Notes: a model not told the origin generated them from the sequence alone. Shown: positions 24,660-31,097, counted from the first letter of the stretch. The stretch: DNA of 47,710 nucleotides from a virus (IMGVR_UViG_3300024048_000001:1-47710); one strand, 5' to 3'. A program made the numbers and translations.

Positions 24660-26503
24660 TATGCAAGTCTCCCGAACATCCCAGGTGTTCTAAGTGAAAT
24701 ATTTTTAAAGCTGCGATTCCTATTATGTTTCATCTTCTTTCTTAATCTTGCTGCGTGAACATCTGTAAGCTTGTCAATGTCAGCGACCATCATTACTGCA
24801 CAATCAACAAAATCCATTCCACCTACACCAAAGAACTGATCGATAAGTGTTCCAATAAATTTAACTCGGTCAAGGTCAGGATCATCTTTAATCTTAAGAA
24901 CTACCAATTCTTTCATTTCACAGGTAAGAGAAAGAACCTTATTGGCTACATCAACCTTGCTTCCTAAAGATTTCTCATGCTTAAAGTGATCCAAATACCT
25001 GAGTTTATCACGCATAAGCCTGATTTGTTCCTCATATAGCCCTGTCTGGCCCTGTCCTTGAGCATCCTGAACAAAGAAATCTATGTCATTTTTTAGTGCT
25101 AAACTGATATTTACGTCCTTAATACCACCGGTATCCATACCAAATGTCTGCCAAGCATCGTAAATCATGTAACAATTATCTGTAACAACGCTATTGATTA
25201 TGGAAAATCTTGACTTCTTATCACCTTCTTTCTTGCCTCTTTTAGAAAAAGACGGATCACATATCTGAGCAACGAGGTTACCTGCTTTAAGTTCGAGCAG
25301 TTCATCCATCGTAACTTCTATTACATTTCTTTCCCGACTGAATCCAATATCAAGCTGACCACCTTCAAATAGTCTTGGCTGCATCATCATCTGATTTGGG
25401 AACCACTCACCCTGCTGTATTTTCTGGTTAGCGAGTTCTGCATCCGTAAAATATCTACAGAGTCTAATCGTATCTCCGTCCCAATCCCATTCAGCCGGAA
25501 CTTCAAATACTGTAGCAATAGGAAAGTCTTCTTTGATCTTGGTGTAAATTGAATTTTCCCACCACTCCGTACCGGTCATATACATTATGAACTCATGATC
25601 GTCTCTGTATTGCTTCATGGCGAATAGAGTTCTGACAAAACTCATAAGCTGGTCGGTATCTTTTGGTGTCCTACTGGTGATATTTGTAACAAGATCATCT
25701 GCGAATACACCCTCGAAATGGAGTCCGGTCCTATCTATCTGCGGAGAACCTATTGTGAATGTAGCTTCTTTACGGAACTCGCTATTTGTAAAACCGTCTT
25801 TATCTTCCGCTTCTGTTTCCTCGTTATATGTAACAACATTAATTTTTTCTCTGGTAAGCAAATTACCGCTTCTTCTTTTAAACATCGAGGGATCATCGGT
25901 GAAGAGATCAGGAAATATTAATCCGAGATATGGACTCAGCATCATTTCCTTGATACTGGTCAGAAGACCTTTTGCCATTTCCTTATCAGAACTAACGACA
26001 AGCCACTTATATGTAGGATGACTAACAACTTCCCACATTGAACGAAGTCCAATCCATTTAGTGGTCTTTCCAGTACCACGAGACATCATAATAAGTTCTA
26101 TGGTTGCTCCTGGAACATATTTAAAGAAACCACCTTGACCTTCAGAGCATTTAAACTTTTCCGGAACATAACCGGTATTAAGAAAAGTGTCGAGAACTCT
26201 GTCAACAGGGAATACCCACTTTGGATCTGAAACCCACATGAAGAACTCAATACGATATTTTGTAAAGATATGCCGGAGGTAATTATACAATGTAAAATAT
26301 TTATAACTGATACTGTCTTCTGCATCGCCCGGGTAATGCTTCTTATATTCTTCACAGACCTTCTCAAAAGCTTCCGGCTCAATTGCTTTTATGTGTTTTT
26401 GACCTGTTTCTTCGAGTCTATTTAGAAGTATATTGAGATCTTTCTGGGTTGGCTCCCAATCATTAGACCGTTTGCGGAGCTTTTCAGCTGCTTTCTTTAC
26501 CAT
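24659..26503 (-). CDS. terL: Terminase large subunit
   Basis: A 614-aa packaging motor. The ATPase has Walker A SRGTGKTT (residues 141-148) and Walker B GVFADD (265-270); D270 is in the place of the usual catalytic acid. The C-terminal RNase H-like nuclease has its acidic residues at D416 (CDPSF), D480 (VQDAQG) and D564/D567 (MDFVDCAV). Strong similarity in style to T7-like gp19 enzymes. It shares one base with the portal start and directly follows the 105-aa gene. Packaging mode (cos, pac or direct repeats) cannot be told from this gene alone. Confidence 0.93.
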   Translation of the reverse strand: MVKKAAEKLRKRSNDWEPTQKDLNILLNRLEETGQKHIKAIEPEAFEKVCEEYKKHYPGDAEDSISYKYFTLYNYLRHIFTKYRIEFFMWVSDPKWVFPVDRVLDTFLNTGYVPEKFKCSEGQGGFFKYVPGATIELIMMSRGTGKTTKWIGLRSMWEVVSHPTYKWLVVSSDKEMAKGLLTSIKEMMLSPYLGLIFPDLFTDDPSMFKRRSGNLLTREKINVVTYNEETEAEDKDGFTNSEFRKEATFTIGSPQIDRTGLHFEGVFADDLVTNITSRTPKDTDQLMSFVRTLFAMKQYRDDHEFIMYMTGTEWWENSIYTKIKEDFPIATVFEVPAEWDWDGDTIRLCRYFTDAELANQKIQQGEWFPNQMMMQPRLFEGGQLDIGFSRERNVIEVTMDELLELKAGNLVAQICDPSFSKRGKKEGDKKSRFSIINSVVTDNCYMIYDAWQTFGMDTGGIKDVNISLALKNDIDFFVQDAQGQGQTGLYEEQIRLMRDKLRYLDHFKHEKSLGSKVDVANKVLSLTCEMKELVVLKIKDDPDLDRVKFIGTLIDQFFGVGGMDFVDCAVMMVADIDKLTDVHAARLRKKMKHNRNRSFKNISLRTPGMFGRLA

Positions 26504-26821
26504 TTATGTATGTTTTCCCTGAGCAAATGCTAACCGGCCTTTAACTTTTGTGGAGCTTTTCTTGGAATCCCTTGTAAGAATCATTAATTCAAGGAGTGCT
26601 TCACTACTTCCACGGCCATCTTCCGGTAAAGCAAGTTCTATTAATCTGATAATAGCTTCGTCTTTAAGAATATTTGCTGAGATTATTTTCTTGAGAAGTG
26701 TTACTGACTGAGTGCCACTGATTGTTTTGGTTAGTCTGATCTCTGCTTTATCGTAAAGCTCTGCCTCTTCAGCAATAGGATCTATGTCAGGACTGCACCC
26801 ACCTTCCGGTTCGCTATGCAA
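26504..26821 (-). CDS. Candidate small terminase subunit (TTG start)
   Basis: A 105-aa helical protein directly upstream of the large terminase, with no gap, the usual place for the small subunit. The start is TTG at 26821, with AAAGGAG seven bases upstream; no ATG is available in frame near the start. Residues 15-75 are helical and charged; a clear helix-turn-helix cannot be defined. Overlaps the 66-aa gene by 40 bp. Assignment is positional. Confidence 0.6.
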   Translation of the reverse strand: MHSEPEGGCSPDIDPIAEEAELYDKAEIRLTKTISGTQSVTLLKKIISANILKDEAIIRLIELALPEDGRGSSEALLELMILTRDSKKSSTKVKGRLAFAQGKHT

Positions 26822-26982
26822 GTTGAAACTCCTTTATAAGTTTTAAGCCTTATGCCATCGAATACGAATGCTGTGCTCTCAGCTTCAAAATCATCATCCA
26901 TTATCCCTATATTCATATCAGTGTATCCAACAGGCGTATCCATTTCATTTATGCCTGATCTATCAAAGATTACTCTAAACAT
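26782..26982 (-). CDS. Small 66-aa protein, unknown
   Basis: A short, acidic then basic protein (D-rich centre, K/R near the end) of beta character. Its stop lies 40 bp inside the candidate small terminase gene in another frame, and it shares one base with the upstream gene start, so it is embedded in a tightly coupled run. No family recognised. Confidence 0.65.
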   Translation of the reverse strand: MFRVIFDRSGINEMDTPVGYTDMNIGIMDDDFEAESTAFVFDGIRLKTYKGVSTCIANRKVGAVLT

Positions 26983-27527
26983 TAGATTTCATCTCCTTCA
27001 TCTATTAATCTTGCGTGTATAACCCTATCACCTTCTGTCTGCTGAATACCAATGTTAACACCAACAATAGGAACAGTAAGAAAACCTTTATCACCTGAGA
27101 TCACATATTTAAAAGCAACAAGCGTATAGGCACTTGTGTCTCCTAAAAACACTGCCCCGAAATCAGTAGCGCTTATCAGCTCTATTGTTCCTTCTGCCAC
27201 TTCTTCACCGGAAGCGTTATATAAATACACCGGTGCACCCCTTTCAGGGATACAATATTTAGACAGATCATAAATTGTGTGTGTGTCAGTTGGCGTAGGT
27301 TCAGATATACTCATAACATCAACTACCAGCACTTCAAAGTATTCACCCGGTTCAGGTATCCAGACCTCAAGCCTTCGGTCTTCTTCCTCTCTCCTTGAAT
27401 TCGGAATTACTATCTGTTCATCATGGCTGAACGCAAGCTTAACAATTTCTACTTCTGCTGTTCTCTCTATGGAAGCAAGTTTTTCACCTGTTCTTGCATC
27501 AATTATCCGGAATGAACTTCTACTCAT
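26982..27527 (-). CDS. 181-aa beta-rich protein, unknown
   Basis: An acidic protein with many alternating hydrophobic strands (first about residues 5-25, then 60-75, 85-135, 140-180), so a beta-sandwich or barrel is likely. It precedes the packaging genes, overlapping the 105-aa gene upstream by 4 bp. It could be a virion minor protein or a decoration protein encoded away from the capsid. No motif identified. Confidence 0.68.
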   Translation of the reverse strand: MSRSSFRIIDARTGEKLASIERTAEVEIVKLAFSHDEQIVIPNSRREEEDRRLEVWIPEPGEYFEVLVVDVMSISEPTPTDTHTIYDLSKYCIPERGAPVYLYNASGEEVAEGTIELISATDFGAVFLGDTSAYTLVAFKYVISGDKGFLTVPIVGVNIGIQQTEGDRVIHARLIDEGDEI

Positions 27528-27841
27528 TTTGTTTGTCCTCTCATAAAAGCATTAAACTCCGCATCTTCATCTATTACACATCTGATTACTGCTGCTGCCA
27601 TATTCCTGCTATTAGGTTCTTTACCCTTCTTTTTACAAAGACTCGTTATTGCTGAAATAAGGTGAAGTCCATAAGCACCACAGACAGGTATTCGGATAAA
27701 CCCATATACTTTACCGTCAAATACTCCTGGTATTACTGGTTGTATCTGCTTATCAAGACGTTTCTTAATATTCTTTACTGTACTCTTTTTGAATAGTTTT
27801 GACTTGCCTTGAAGCCCCCAGACACTTGCTTCTAAACCCAT
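27524..27841 (-). CDS. First gene after the late promoter, basic helical protein
   Basis: A 105-aa basic protein (K-rich first third, then a hydrophobic middle, then acidic end), starting 26 bp after the -10 box of the late promoter, with GGAGG before the ATG. Being first, it has the shortest leader of the leftward virion operon. It might be a DNA-binding or packaging-related factor; the family is unknown. Confidence 0.72.
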   Translation of the reverse strand: MGLEASVWGLQGKSKLFKKSTVKNIKKRLDKQIQPVIPGVFDGKVYGFIRIPVCGAYGLHLISAITSLCKKKGKEPNSRNMAAAVIRCVIDEDAEFNAFMRGQTK

Positions 27842-27866
27842 TACAGTTCCTCCGCAATTTATCGGA

Positions 27867-27895
27867 AGTGTAAACTATGGATTGTATTTTGTCAA
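27867..27895 (-). promoter_or_regulatory. Strong sigma-70 promoter for the leftward virion operon
   Basis: On the minus strand, TTGACA (27890-27895), 17-bp spacer and TACACT (27867-27872). It stands in the 66-bp gap between the metallopeptidase and the 105-aa gene, the only real gap between 28632 and 22602, and would drive terminase, portal and downstream genes. The -35 box is perfect and spacing ideal. Confidence 0.82.
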
Positions 27896-27907
27896 GGAAT
27901 AGGGGTT

Positions 27908-28366
27908 TTACTTAGATTTCTTAGATTTCGATTCTTTTTTCTTTTCTACAGTTAGATACTTCTTGAAAAGTTCAGTGATCTTCGTATGATTCAGGAAGAT
28001 ATTAAACCCTATGTGGCCTGAGAACCGGCAGTATGCTTCATCCATAGCTCTGACATCTTCCATTGTGATAGCAGTATTCCTTGAATATCCTAGTTGGTGA
28101 GAATACGCATGACATAACTCATGAATAAGTGTATCAAGAATATCTTCTGCTTTAGCATCTTCCCGCCACAGAATGTTAATATTACAATCAAAAGGAAACT
28201 CATTAAACTTCAAGCATGATCCGTATTCTGTCTTGCCATTTTCACAAGTGCTGTTTGTATGACCAACAACACTGAGAGTAGTTTCAAGTCTTGGAAGCCC
28301 TCTTAGAAGTTCTTCTCCTATGTCACACATTATCAGTGTCTTCTTTACGAGAAATCGTTTACTCAT
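27908..28366 (-). CDS. Zincin-like metallopeptidase (HExxH)
   Basis: A 152-aa protein with a zinc-protease motif H82-E-L-C-H86 inside IHELCHAYSHQLG and a downstream glutamate (E110, MDEAYCRF) that could be the third ligand. A basic Lys/Ser-rich tail ends the protein. Phages commonly carry such compact zincin-like (SprT/ImmA-related) domains of uncertain substrate; host regulator cleavage is one option. It lies just upstream of the late promoter, sharing its last gap, so it belongs to the early leftward set. Confidence 0.8.
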   Translation of the reverse strand: MSKRFLVKKTLIMCDIGEELLRGLPRLETTLSVVGHTNSTCENGKTEYGSCLKFNEFPFDCNINILWREDAKAEDILDTLIHELCHAYSHQLGYSRNTAITMEDVRAMDEAYCRFSGHIGFNIFLNHTKITELFKKYLTVEKKKESKSKKSK

Positions 28367-28632
28367 TATCTGCCTCCACCATGTAGACTTAACCTTAATG
28401 CCACCTCAGGGAATACACAAAGCTGGATATGACTATATGTGTCAAACCAATAACAAGTGTAAGAGTAACCTCCATCATCTTCCTCAAAACTGATTACCGT
28501 CATGTCAAGTGATAACCGGCACTCAAGGTTTACGTTGTGGCCAATAGCAAATTTAGGTGGGGTGTCTTTTAACCGTTGAGCTTGTCTGGCTTCCATTGCT
28601 TTGGTGGCTGCTTCTTTTGTCTTGAATGACAT
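28366..28632 (-). CDS. 88-aa small protein, unknown
   Basis: I choose the ATG at 28632 because GGAG lies six bases upstream; an in-frame ATG 42 bp earlier has no RBS and would add a hydrophobic tail of unlikely function. The protein has a basic, helical start (about residues 5-25) and then short strands with an acidic D-D-G turn and a WF-D-T pair. Shares one base with the metallopeptidase start. No family recognised. Confidence 0.7.
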   Translation of the reverse strand: MSFKTKEAATKAMEARQAQRLKDTPPKFAIGHNVNLECRLSLDMTVISFEEDDGGYSYTCYWFDTYSHIQLCVFPEVALRLSLHGGGR

Positions 28633-28741
28633 TGTGAACTCCATAATAAAAAATAAATAAAACATAAGAGACAAGACAACACTACTCTAGAAAGAAATAA
28701 ATAGCAAGTAATAGAGGTCTCATTATTTTTGGGGGGAATAT
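28633..28741. other. AT-rich gap with no gene
   Basis: A 109-bp noncoding stretch in the leftward unit. On the minus strand a weak TTGCTA-17-TAGTGT arrangement can be drawn, and it holds one copy of the 15-nt repeat CTCATTATTTTTGGG (28719-28733) also found at 29201-29215. I see no stable hairpin. Confidence 0.5.
28719..28733. repeat. 15-nt direct repeat CTCATTATTTTTGGG, copy 1
   Basis: Exact copy of 29201-29215, 482 bp apart, one noncoding and one inside a small membrane protein gene. On the minus strand it reads CCCAAAAATAATGAG. Could be a protein-binding site; chance cannot be excluded in AT-rich DNA, although the GGG end makes that less likely. Confidence 0.55.
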
Positions 28742-29119
28742 TTAACTACCATAATCAATTTTTACGAGATTGCCTTTTAGAATCCCCCAATTGGACGGCT
28801 TGGAGTCAGATAGAATAAATTCACGCATATTATTGTTTTTGTATTTAGCCTCCAAATAATTACAGAAATTAAGGTGATTAATCCTGTTCGGGATCACATA
28901 AGCTCTTTTCATTATCAGGACAAAGCCAAAGATGTCAGCCCAGATTACAGGGCATAGACAATCATTTACACCCGAAAACAACTCTTCCTGCATGTTCGCC
29001 AGTAGCCCATGAAGAAATAGCCTCCAGGATAGAAACGTGGGGACTTTTACTACAAATGATTTAAAGACCAAGACCAAACGTGTAGCACCCCCGCATATCT
29101 TCACAGTATTAATCTCCAT
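28742..29119 (-). CDS. Very short protein-kinase/APH-like protein ending at its DFG-type motif
   Basis: A 125-aa protein. Visible kinase-fold landmarks in the right order: FVVKVP (possible beta-3 lysine K25), a downstream EE pair (45-46), a hydrophobic hinge-like strand (FGFVLIMKRA, 64-73), a catalytic-loop-like SDSKPSNWG (104-112; D105, K107, N110) and IDYGS (121-125; D122 and G124 in place of DFG). The protein stops one residue later, so activation segment and C-lobe helices are absent. Normal kinases need about 250 residues. It could be a minimal nucleotide-binding decoy or inhibitor. No RBS is seen before the ATG. Similar short proteins occur in phages, but the function is unknown to me. 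Confidence 0.7.
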   Translation of the reverse strand: MEINTVKICGGATRLVLVFKSFVVKVPTFLSWRLFLHGLLANMQEELFSGVNDCLCPVIWADIFGFVLIMKRAYVIPNRINHLNFCNYLEAKYKNNNMREFILSDSKPSNWGILKGNLVKIDYGS

Positions 29120-29134
29120 ATCTGTTAATTAACT

Positions 29135-29359
29135 TTACACTATCCTATAAATTATCGCAAGCAAAAGTCCTAGCAGAAAAATGTTGATCAGGGAGACACG
29201 CTCATTATTTTTGGGAAAAATTTCTATGGGGAGGTCTAAACATCTGACGACTGCCGGGGCCGTTGGGTCATTTGCTTCTGGAGAATAGCCGAAAACAACC
29301 CAATTCTGTGAAACATCTTCAACTACTTCCAAGCCAGATGCGTAAGTGCCTGTAATCAT
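29135..29359 (-). CDS. Small membrane-anchored protein, first leftward gene
   Basis: A 74-aa protein with an acidic, soluble N-terminal part (about residues 1-52) and a C-terminal transmembrane segment (about 55-73, INIFLLGLLLAIIYRIV), so it is tail-anchored. It is the first gene left of the divergent intergenic region. There is no evident RBS before the ATG, so start is uncertain. Likely early expressed; unknown role. Confidence 0.55.
   Translation of the reverse strand: MITGTYASGLEVVEDVSQNWVVFGYSPEANDPTAPAVVRCLDLPIEIFPKNNERVSLINIFLLGLLLAIIYRIV
29201..29215. repeat. 15-nt direct repeat CTCATTATTTTTGGG, copy 2
   Basis: Second exact copy of the element at 28719-28733. It lies within the C-terminal coding part of the 74-aa membrane protein gene (29135-29359), encoding the residues just before its transmembrane segment. 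Confidence 0.55.
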
Positions 29360-29527
29360 TGATACTAGAGCTTCGCATAACGTTCATTATGTAAACCTAG
29401 CCTTATAACAGCCTGTTTTTACTATCAATCCTCAACTGGGTAATAATGTCTCGGTGTCCTGTTGGAGTATCCCGCCAAAATCACGTCGCTAGTTATACAA
29501 ATACTAATACAATTCTCTTAAAGTTAA

Positions 29528-29698
29528 GAACTACTATTAATATAACTATCTTAAAGATACACAGTCTTAGGTATTGTCTTAGTTGTTAAGATAAGAACTA
29601 CTATAAATAGTATTCTTCTTGTTAATACAGGAACAACTATTAATAGTATTACAGTTACTAATACAGAAAGAAGAACTATATTAATATATATAATACTT
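29528..29698. repeat. AT-rich palindromic repeats with GAACWACTAT core
   Basis: Four related units start at GAAC positions 29528, 29595, 29631 and 29673 (spacings 67, 36 and 42 bp). Units 2 and 3 contain near-perfect dyads: ACTATAAATAGT-like and ACTATTAATAGT (12-bp perfect palindrome, 29636-29647). The set looks like binding sites of one factor or an AT-rich unwinding element at an origin. Degeneracy of units 1 and 4 lowers certainty. Confidence 0.55.
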
Positions 29699-29708
29699 AT
29701 AATACGCT

Positions 29709-29720
29709 CGCACGCGTGCG
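29709..29720. repeat. GC-rich perfect palindrome CGCACGCGTGCG
   Basis: Twelve-base perfect palindrome in a strongly AT-rich setting, followed by TACACGCGAG and by another palindrome ATCAGCTGAT at 29735-29744. The abrupt local change in base composition between AT-rich repeats and dyads suggests a functional protein site or nicking/priming structure, not neutral sequence. Confidence 0.6.
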
Positions 29721-29750
29721 TACACGCGAGGCTTATCAGCTGATCTGCTT

Positions 29751-29842
29751 GTGACGTTTTTTGTCACATTCCGTGGACCGTTATTTGCTACAGGTGACAA
29801 AGTTTGTCACGTGTCTTTACCATTTTTGTAATTTGTCACAAA
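29751..29842. promoter_or_regulatory. GTGAC-N7-GTCAC dyads (possible activator/enhancer sites)
   Basis: Site 1 is GTGAC-N7-GTCAC at 29751-29767. Site 2, GTGACAAAGTTTGTCAC at 29794-29810, is a perfect 17-base palindrome. Site 3 is TTTGTCACAAA at 29832-29842, sharing the TTTGTCAC half. Centres of sites 1 and 2 are 43 bp apart, about four helical turns. They lie roughly 107 and 150 bp before the start predicted for the sigma-54-type promoter, where enhancer-binding proteins normally bind. They could also be repressor or origin sites. Confidence 0.65.
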
Positions 29843-29881
29843 TCGCACACATACTTTCTAATCATATCAAGCAGTTACAAG

Positions 29882-29899
29882 TTGGCATACTTATTGCAA
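29882..29899 (+). promoter_or_regulatory. Sigma-54-type (-24/-12) promoter of the rightward unit
   Basis: The plus strand reads TTGGCATACTTATTGCAA. GG at 29884-29885 and GC at 29896-29897 are exactly 10 bases apart, and the flanks agree with the known TGGCAC-N5-TTGC consensus. A sigma-70 reading fails because the TATAAA at 29901-29906 is only 13 bases from TTGGCA. The first rightward gene starts 49 bp after the -12 element with AAGGAAGG. Dyads upstream add support. Experimental proof is lacking, and no phage-encoded sigma-54 activator is visible, so a host activator would be needed. Confidence 0.6.
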
Positions 29900-29947
29900 C
29901 TATAAAGGCGTTGACGTGTTTATTAATACTTTAGAAGGAAGGTAATT

Positions 29948-30076
29948 ATGAATTATTCCAGAATGCTTGAACTTGCAAAGATGACCGAAGATCAGTTGTT
30001 GGATATCCTTATCAGCAACGCGACTAACAACGTCGGTATAGGTGAGAATTTATACATTCTTAGAAACTTAGTTTAA
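29948..30076 (+). CDS. 42-aa first gene of rightward unit
   Basis: Starts with ATG preceded by GGAAGG in the leader of the rightward unit. A small helical peptide with an acidic centre (residues 8-20); no motif. Being first after the predicted sigma-54-type promoter it should be expressed at once on infection if the promoter is early. Unknown role, perhaps a host-takeover peptide. Confidence 0.62.
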   Translation: MNYSRMLELAKMTEDQLLDILISNATNNVGIGENLYILRNLV

Positions 30077-30095
30077 TTTTAGAAGGGGTGATACT

Positions 30096-30320
30096 ATGAT
30101 TATTGATTTAATGCTAGACAGAAAGGACGGCACAAATTATGTACCAAAACAGTTTTATTATGACGTAATGAATTATGGCGAAATTGGAAATAAGATTTCC
30201 CGTGCTATGGACAGTGGAAAAGAACTGGACATCAAAACAGCTCTATCTAATTACATACTTGAAAACGGATACAGTCTGGACATTACAGACTATATTTTTT
30301 CAGTCGATTGGTTGGTTTAA
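30096..30320 (+). CDS. 74-aa small acidic protein, unknown
   Basis: RBS block TTAGAAGGGGTG (30079-30090) precedes the ATG; the same block occurs before two other genes in this unit. The protein is acidic, mixed alpha/beta, with several tyrosines and aspartates in the C-terminal half. No family recognised. Its position suggests an early, small, host-directed function. Confidence 0.7.
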   Translation: MIIDLMLDRKDGTNYVPKQFYYDVMNYGEIGNKISRAMDSGKELDIKTALSNYILENGYSLDITDYIFSVDWLV

Positions 30321-30345
30321 TTAATACTTTGAGGGGGGTTCGGTT

Positions 30346-30654
30346 ATGTTGGTAGCTTTGGTTCACGATCATTTTGATAAAAATCATTTAGACAAAGTTG
30401 TAGCTGAAATGAAGAAACTTGGGACACCAAAAATAAAAGCTGTGTATGTTGAGTGTCACGACATGTATGTTGCTTTAGAAGGGTGTCATAGGCTTAGAGC
30501 TTGTGAAAAATTAGGCATCGTGCCTGAATTTGAGCTTTTAGAATATGATGATGTTTATGAGCTTAAAGGCGGACAAATAGGGATAGACAGCGACTGCAAA
30601 ATATCTGATATTTTAGATGATTGTCATAAAAGTACGATGATAGTTTTTGATTAA
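30346..30654 (+). CDS. Standalone ParB/sulfiredoxin-like domain protein
   Basis: A 102-aa protein. Residues 5-70 follow the ParB N-terminal fold: a helix (DKNHLDKVVAEMKKLG), a strand, and the diagnostic G46-C-H-R-L-R-A52 box after YVALE, then helix and EFELLEY. The GxHRxxA box forms the nucleotide-binding site in ParB, and related small domains have nuclease or other activities. There is no helix-turn-helix DNA-binding half, so partition is unlikely. An AGGGGGG-type RBS precedes the ATG. A role in DNA processing or as a CTP/ATP-binding switch is possible. Confidence 0.8.
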   Translation: MLVALVHDHFDKNHLDKVVAEMKKLGTPKIKAVYVECHDMYVALEGCHRLRACEKLGIVPEFELLEYDDVYELKGGQIGIDSDCKISDILDDCHKSTMIVFD

Positions 30655-30657
30655 GTA

Positions 30658-30713
30658 CCCCCCCCCAGACCTGAGCAAGTCTAAAACTGCTCGTGTTTAT
30701 TTTAATTTATTTT
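30658..30713 (+). other. C9 tract followed by weak hairpin and T-rich run
   Basis: After the ParB-like gene there are nine C residues (30658-30666), then GAGCA...TGCTC, a 5-bp stem with a bulge (about 30674-30693), then a T-rich run. It could act as an attenuator or weak terminator. The C tract might vary in length between molecules; it is noncoding. Confidence 0.4.
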
Positions 30714-30726
30714 TTGGAGCTAAACA

Positions 30727-30906
30727 ATGAACAACACAAAACCAATGGTTAAAATGCAAAGCGTTTGCGGTCAATGCTGTAAAACAAGCTGCCGCGGGTG
30801 CAGCAACTATCTCGGACGTGAACAAACAGTGAAACAAAGTATCTTAACTGATCTAATAGCAGTAATAGCTTTGTTTTCAGTATGTATATTAATATTTATT
30901 ATTTAA
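30727..30906 (+). CDS. Cys-rich protein with C-terminal membrane segment
   Basis: A 59-aa protein starting after TTGGAGC. Residues 14-25 contain the cluster C-G-Q-C-C-K-T-S-C-R-G-C, five cysteines within twelve residues, likely a zinc or metal site. Residues 40-59 (ILTDLIAVIALFSVCILIFII) form a clear transmembrane segment at the end. It would be tail-anchored with a metal site facing the cytoplasm. Too short for typical gene prediction but has a good RBS and a clear domain layout. Confidence 0.72.
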   Translation: MNNTKPMVKMQSVCGQCCKTSCRGCSNYLGREQTVKQSILTDLIAVIALFSVCILIFII

Positions 30907-30917
30907 GGGGAATTATT

Positions 30918-31097
30918 ATGCGAAAGTGTGAAATTTGTGGAAAAGAAGTTTCAAGGATTAATCTTGTAAAGGTTGCGGAATTTGAAACTATGCAAATGTG
31001 TGATGATTGTATAGAAGACGAAGAAGTAGTTCAGATCATTGATGATGATGATGATATTATAGATGAAGCTTTAAGATCAATAAGGGGATTATTATGA
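30918..31097 (+). CDS. Zinc-ribbon-like small protein
   Basis: A 59-aa protein with two CxxC knuckles: C4-E-I-C7 followed by G-K-E, and C27-D-D-C30, the classic spacing of a short zinc ribbon. The C-terminus is strongly acidic, with a D-D-D-D-D run. The start at 30918 has GGGGA upstream; an in-frame ATG 36 bp earlier overlaps the previous gene and lacks an RBS. It may bind host RNA polymerase or DNA-processing proteins; the partner is unknown. Confidence 0.78.
   Translation: MRKCEICGKEVSRINLVKVAEFETMQMCDDCIEDEEVVQIIDDDDDIIDEALRSIRGLL

Larger units (their letters stand above)
29360..29947. other. Divergent intergenic control region, candidate replication origin
   Basis: A 588-bp stretch without genes separates the two transcription units. 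It contains, from left to right, four AT-rich palindrome-like repeats beginning GAAC (29528-29698), a GC-rich palindrome (29709-29720), a second palindrome ATCAGCTGAT (29735-29744), two or three GTGAC/GTCAC dyads (29751-29842) and a sigma-54-type promoter (29882-29899). An AT-rich repeat block beside dyads is the usual look of an origin or a regulatory switch region. No DnaA box was identified. Confidence 0.6.

Noticed and set aside
29401-29440. GG-N10-GC match on the minus strand (AGGCTGTTATAAGGCT) as a leftward sigma-54 promoter
   Set aside because: Lacks the TT before GC and other consensus bases; far weaker than the rightward match.
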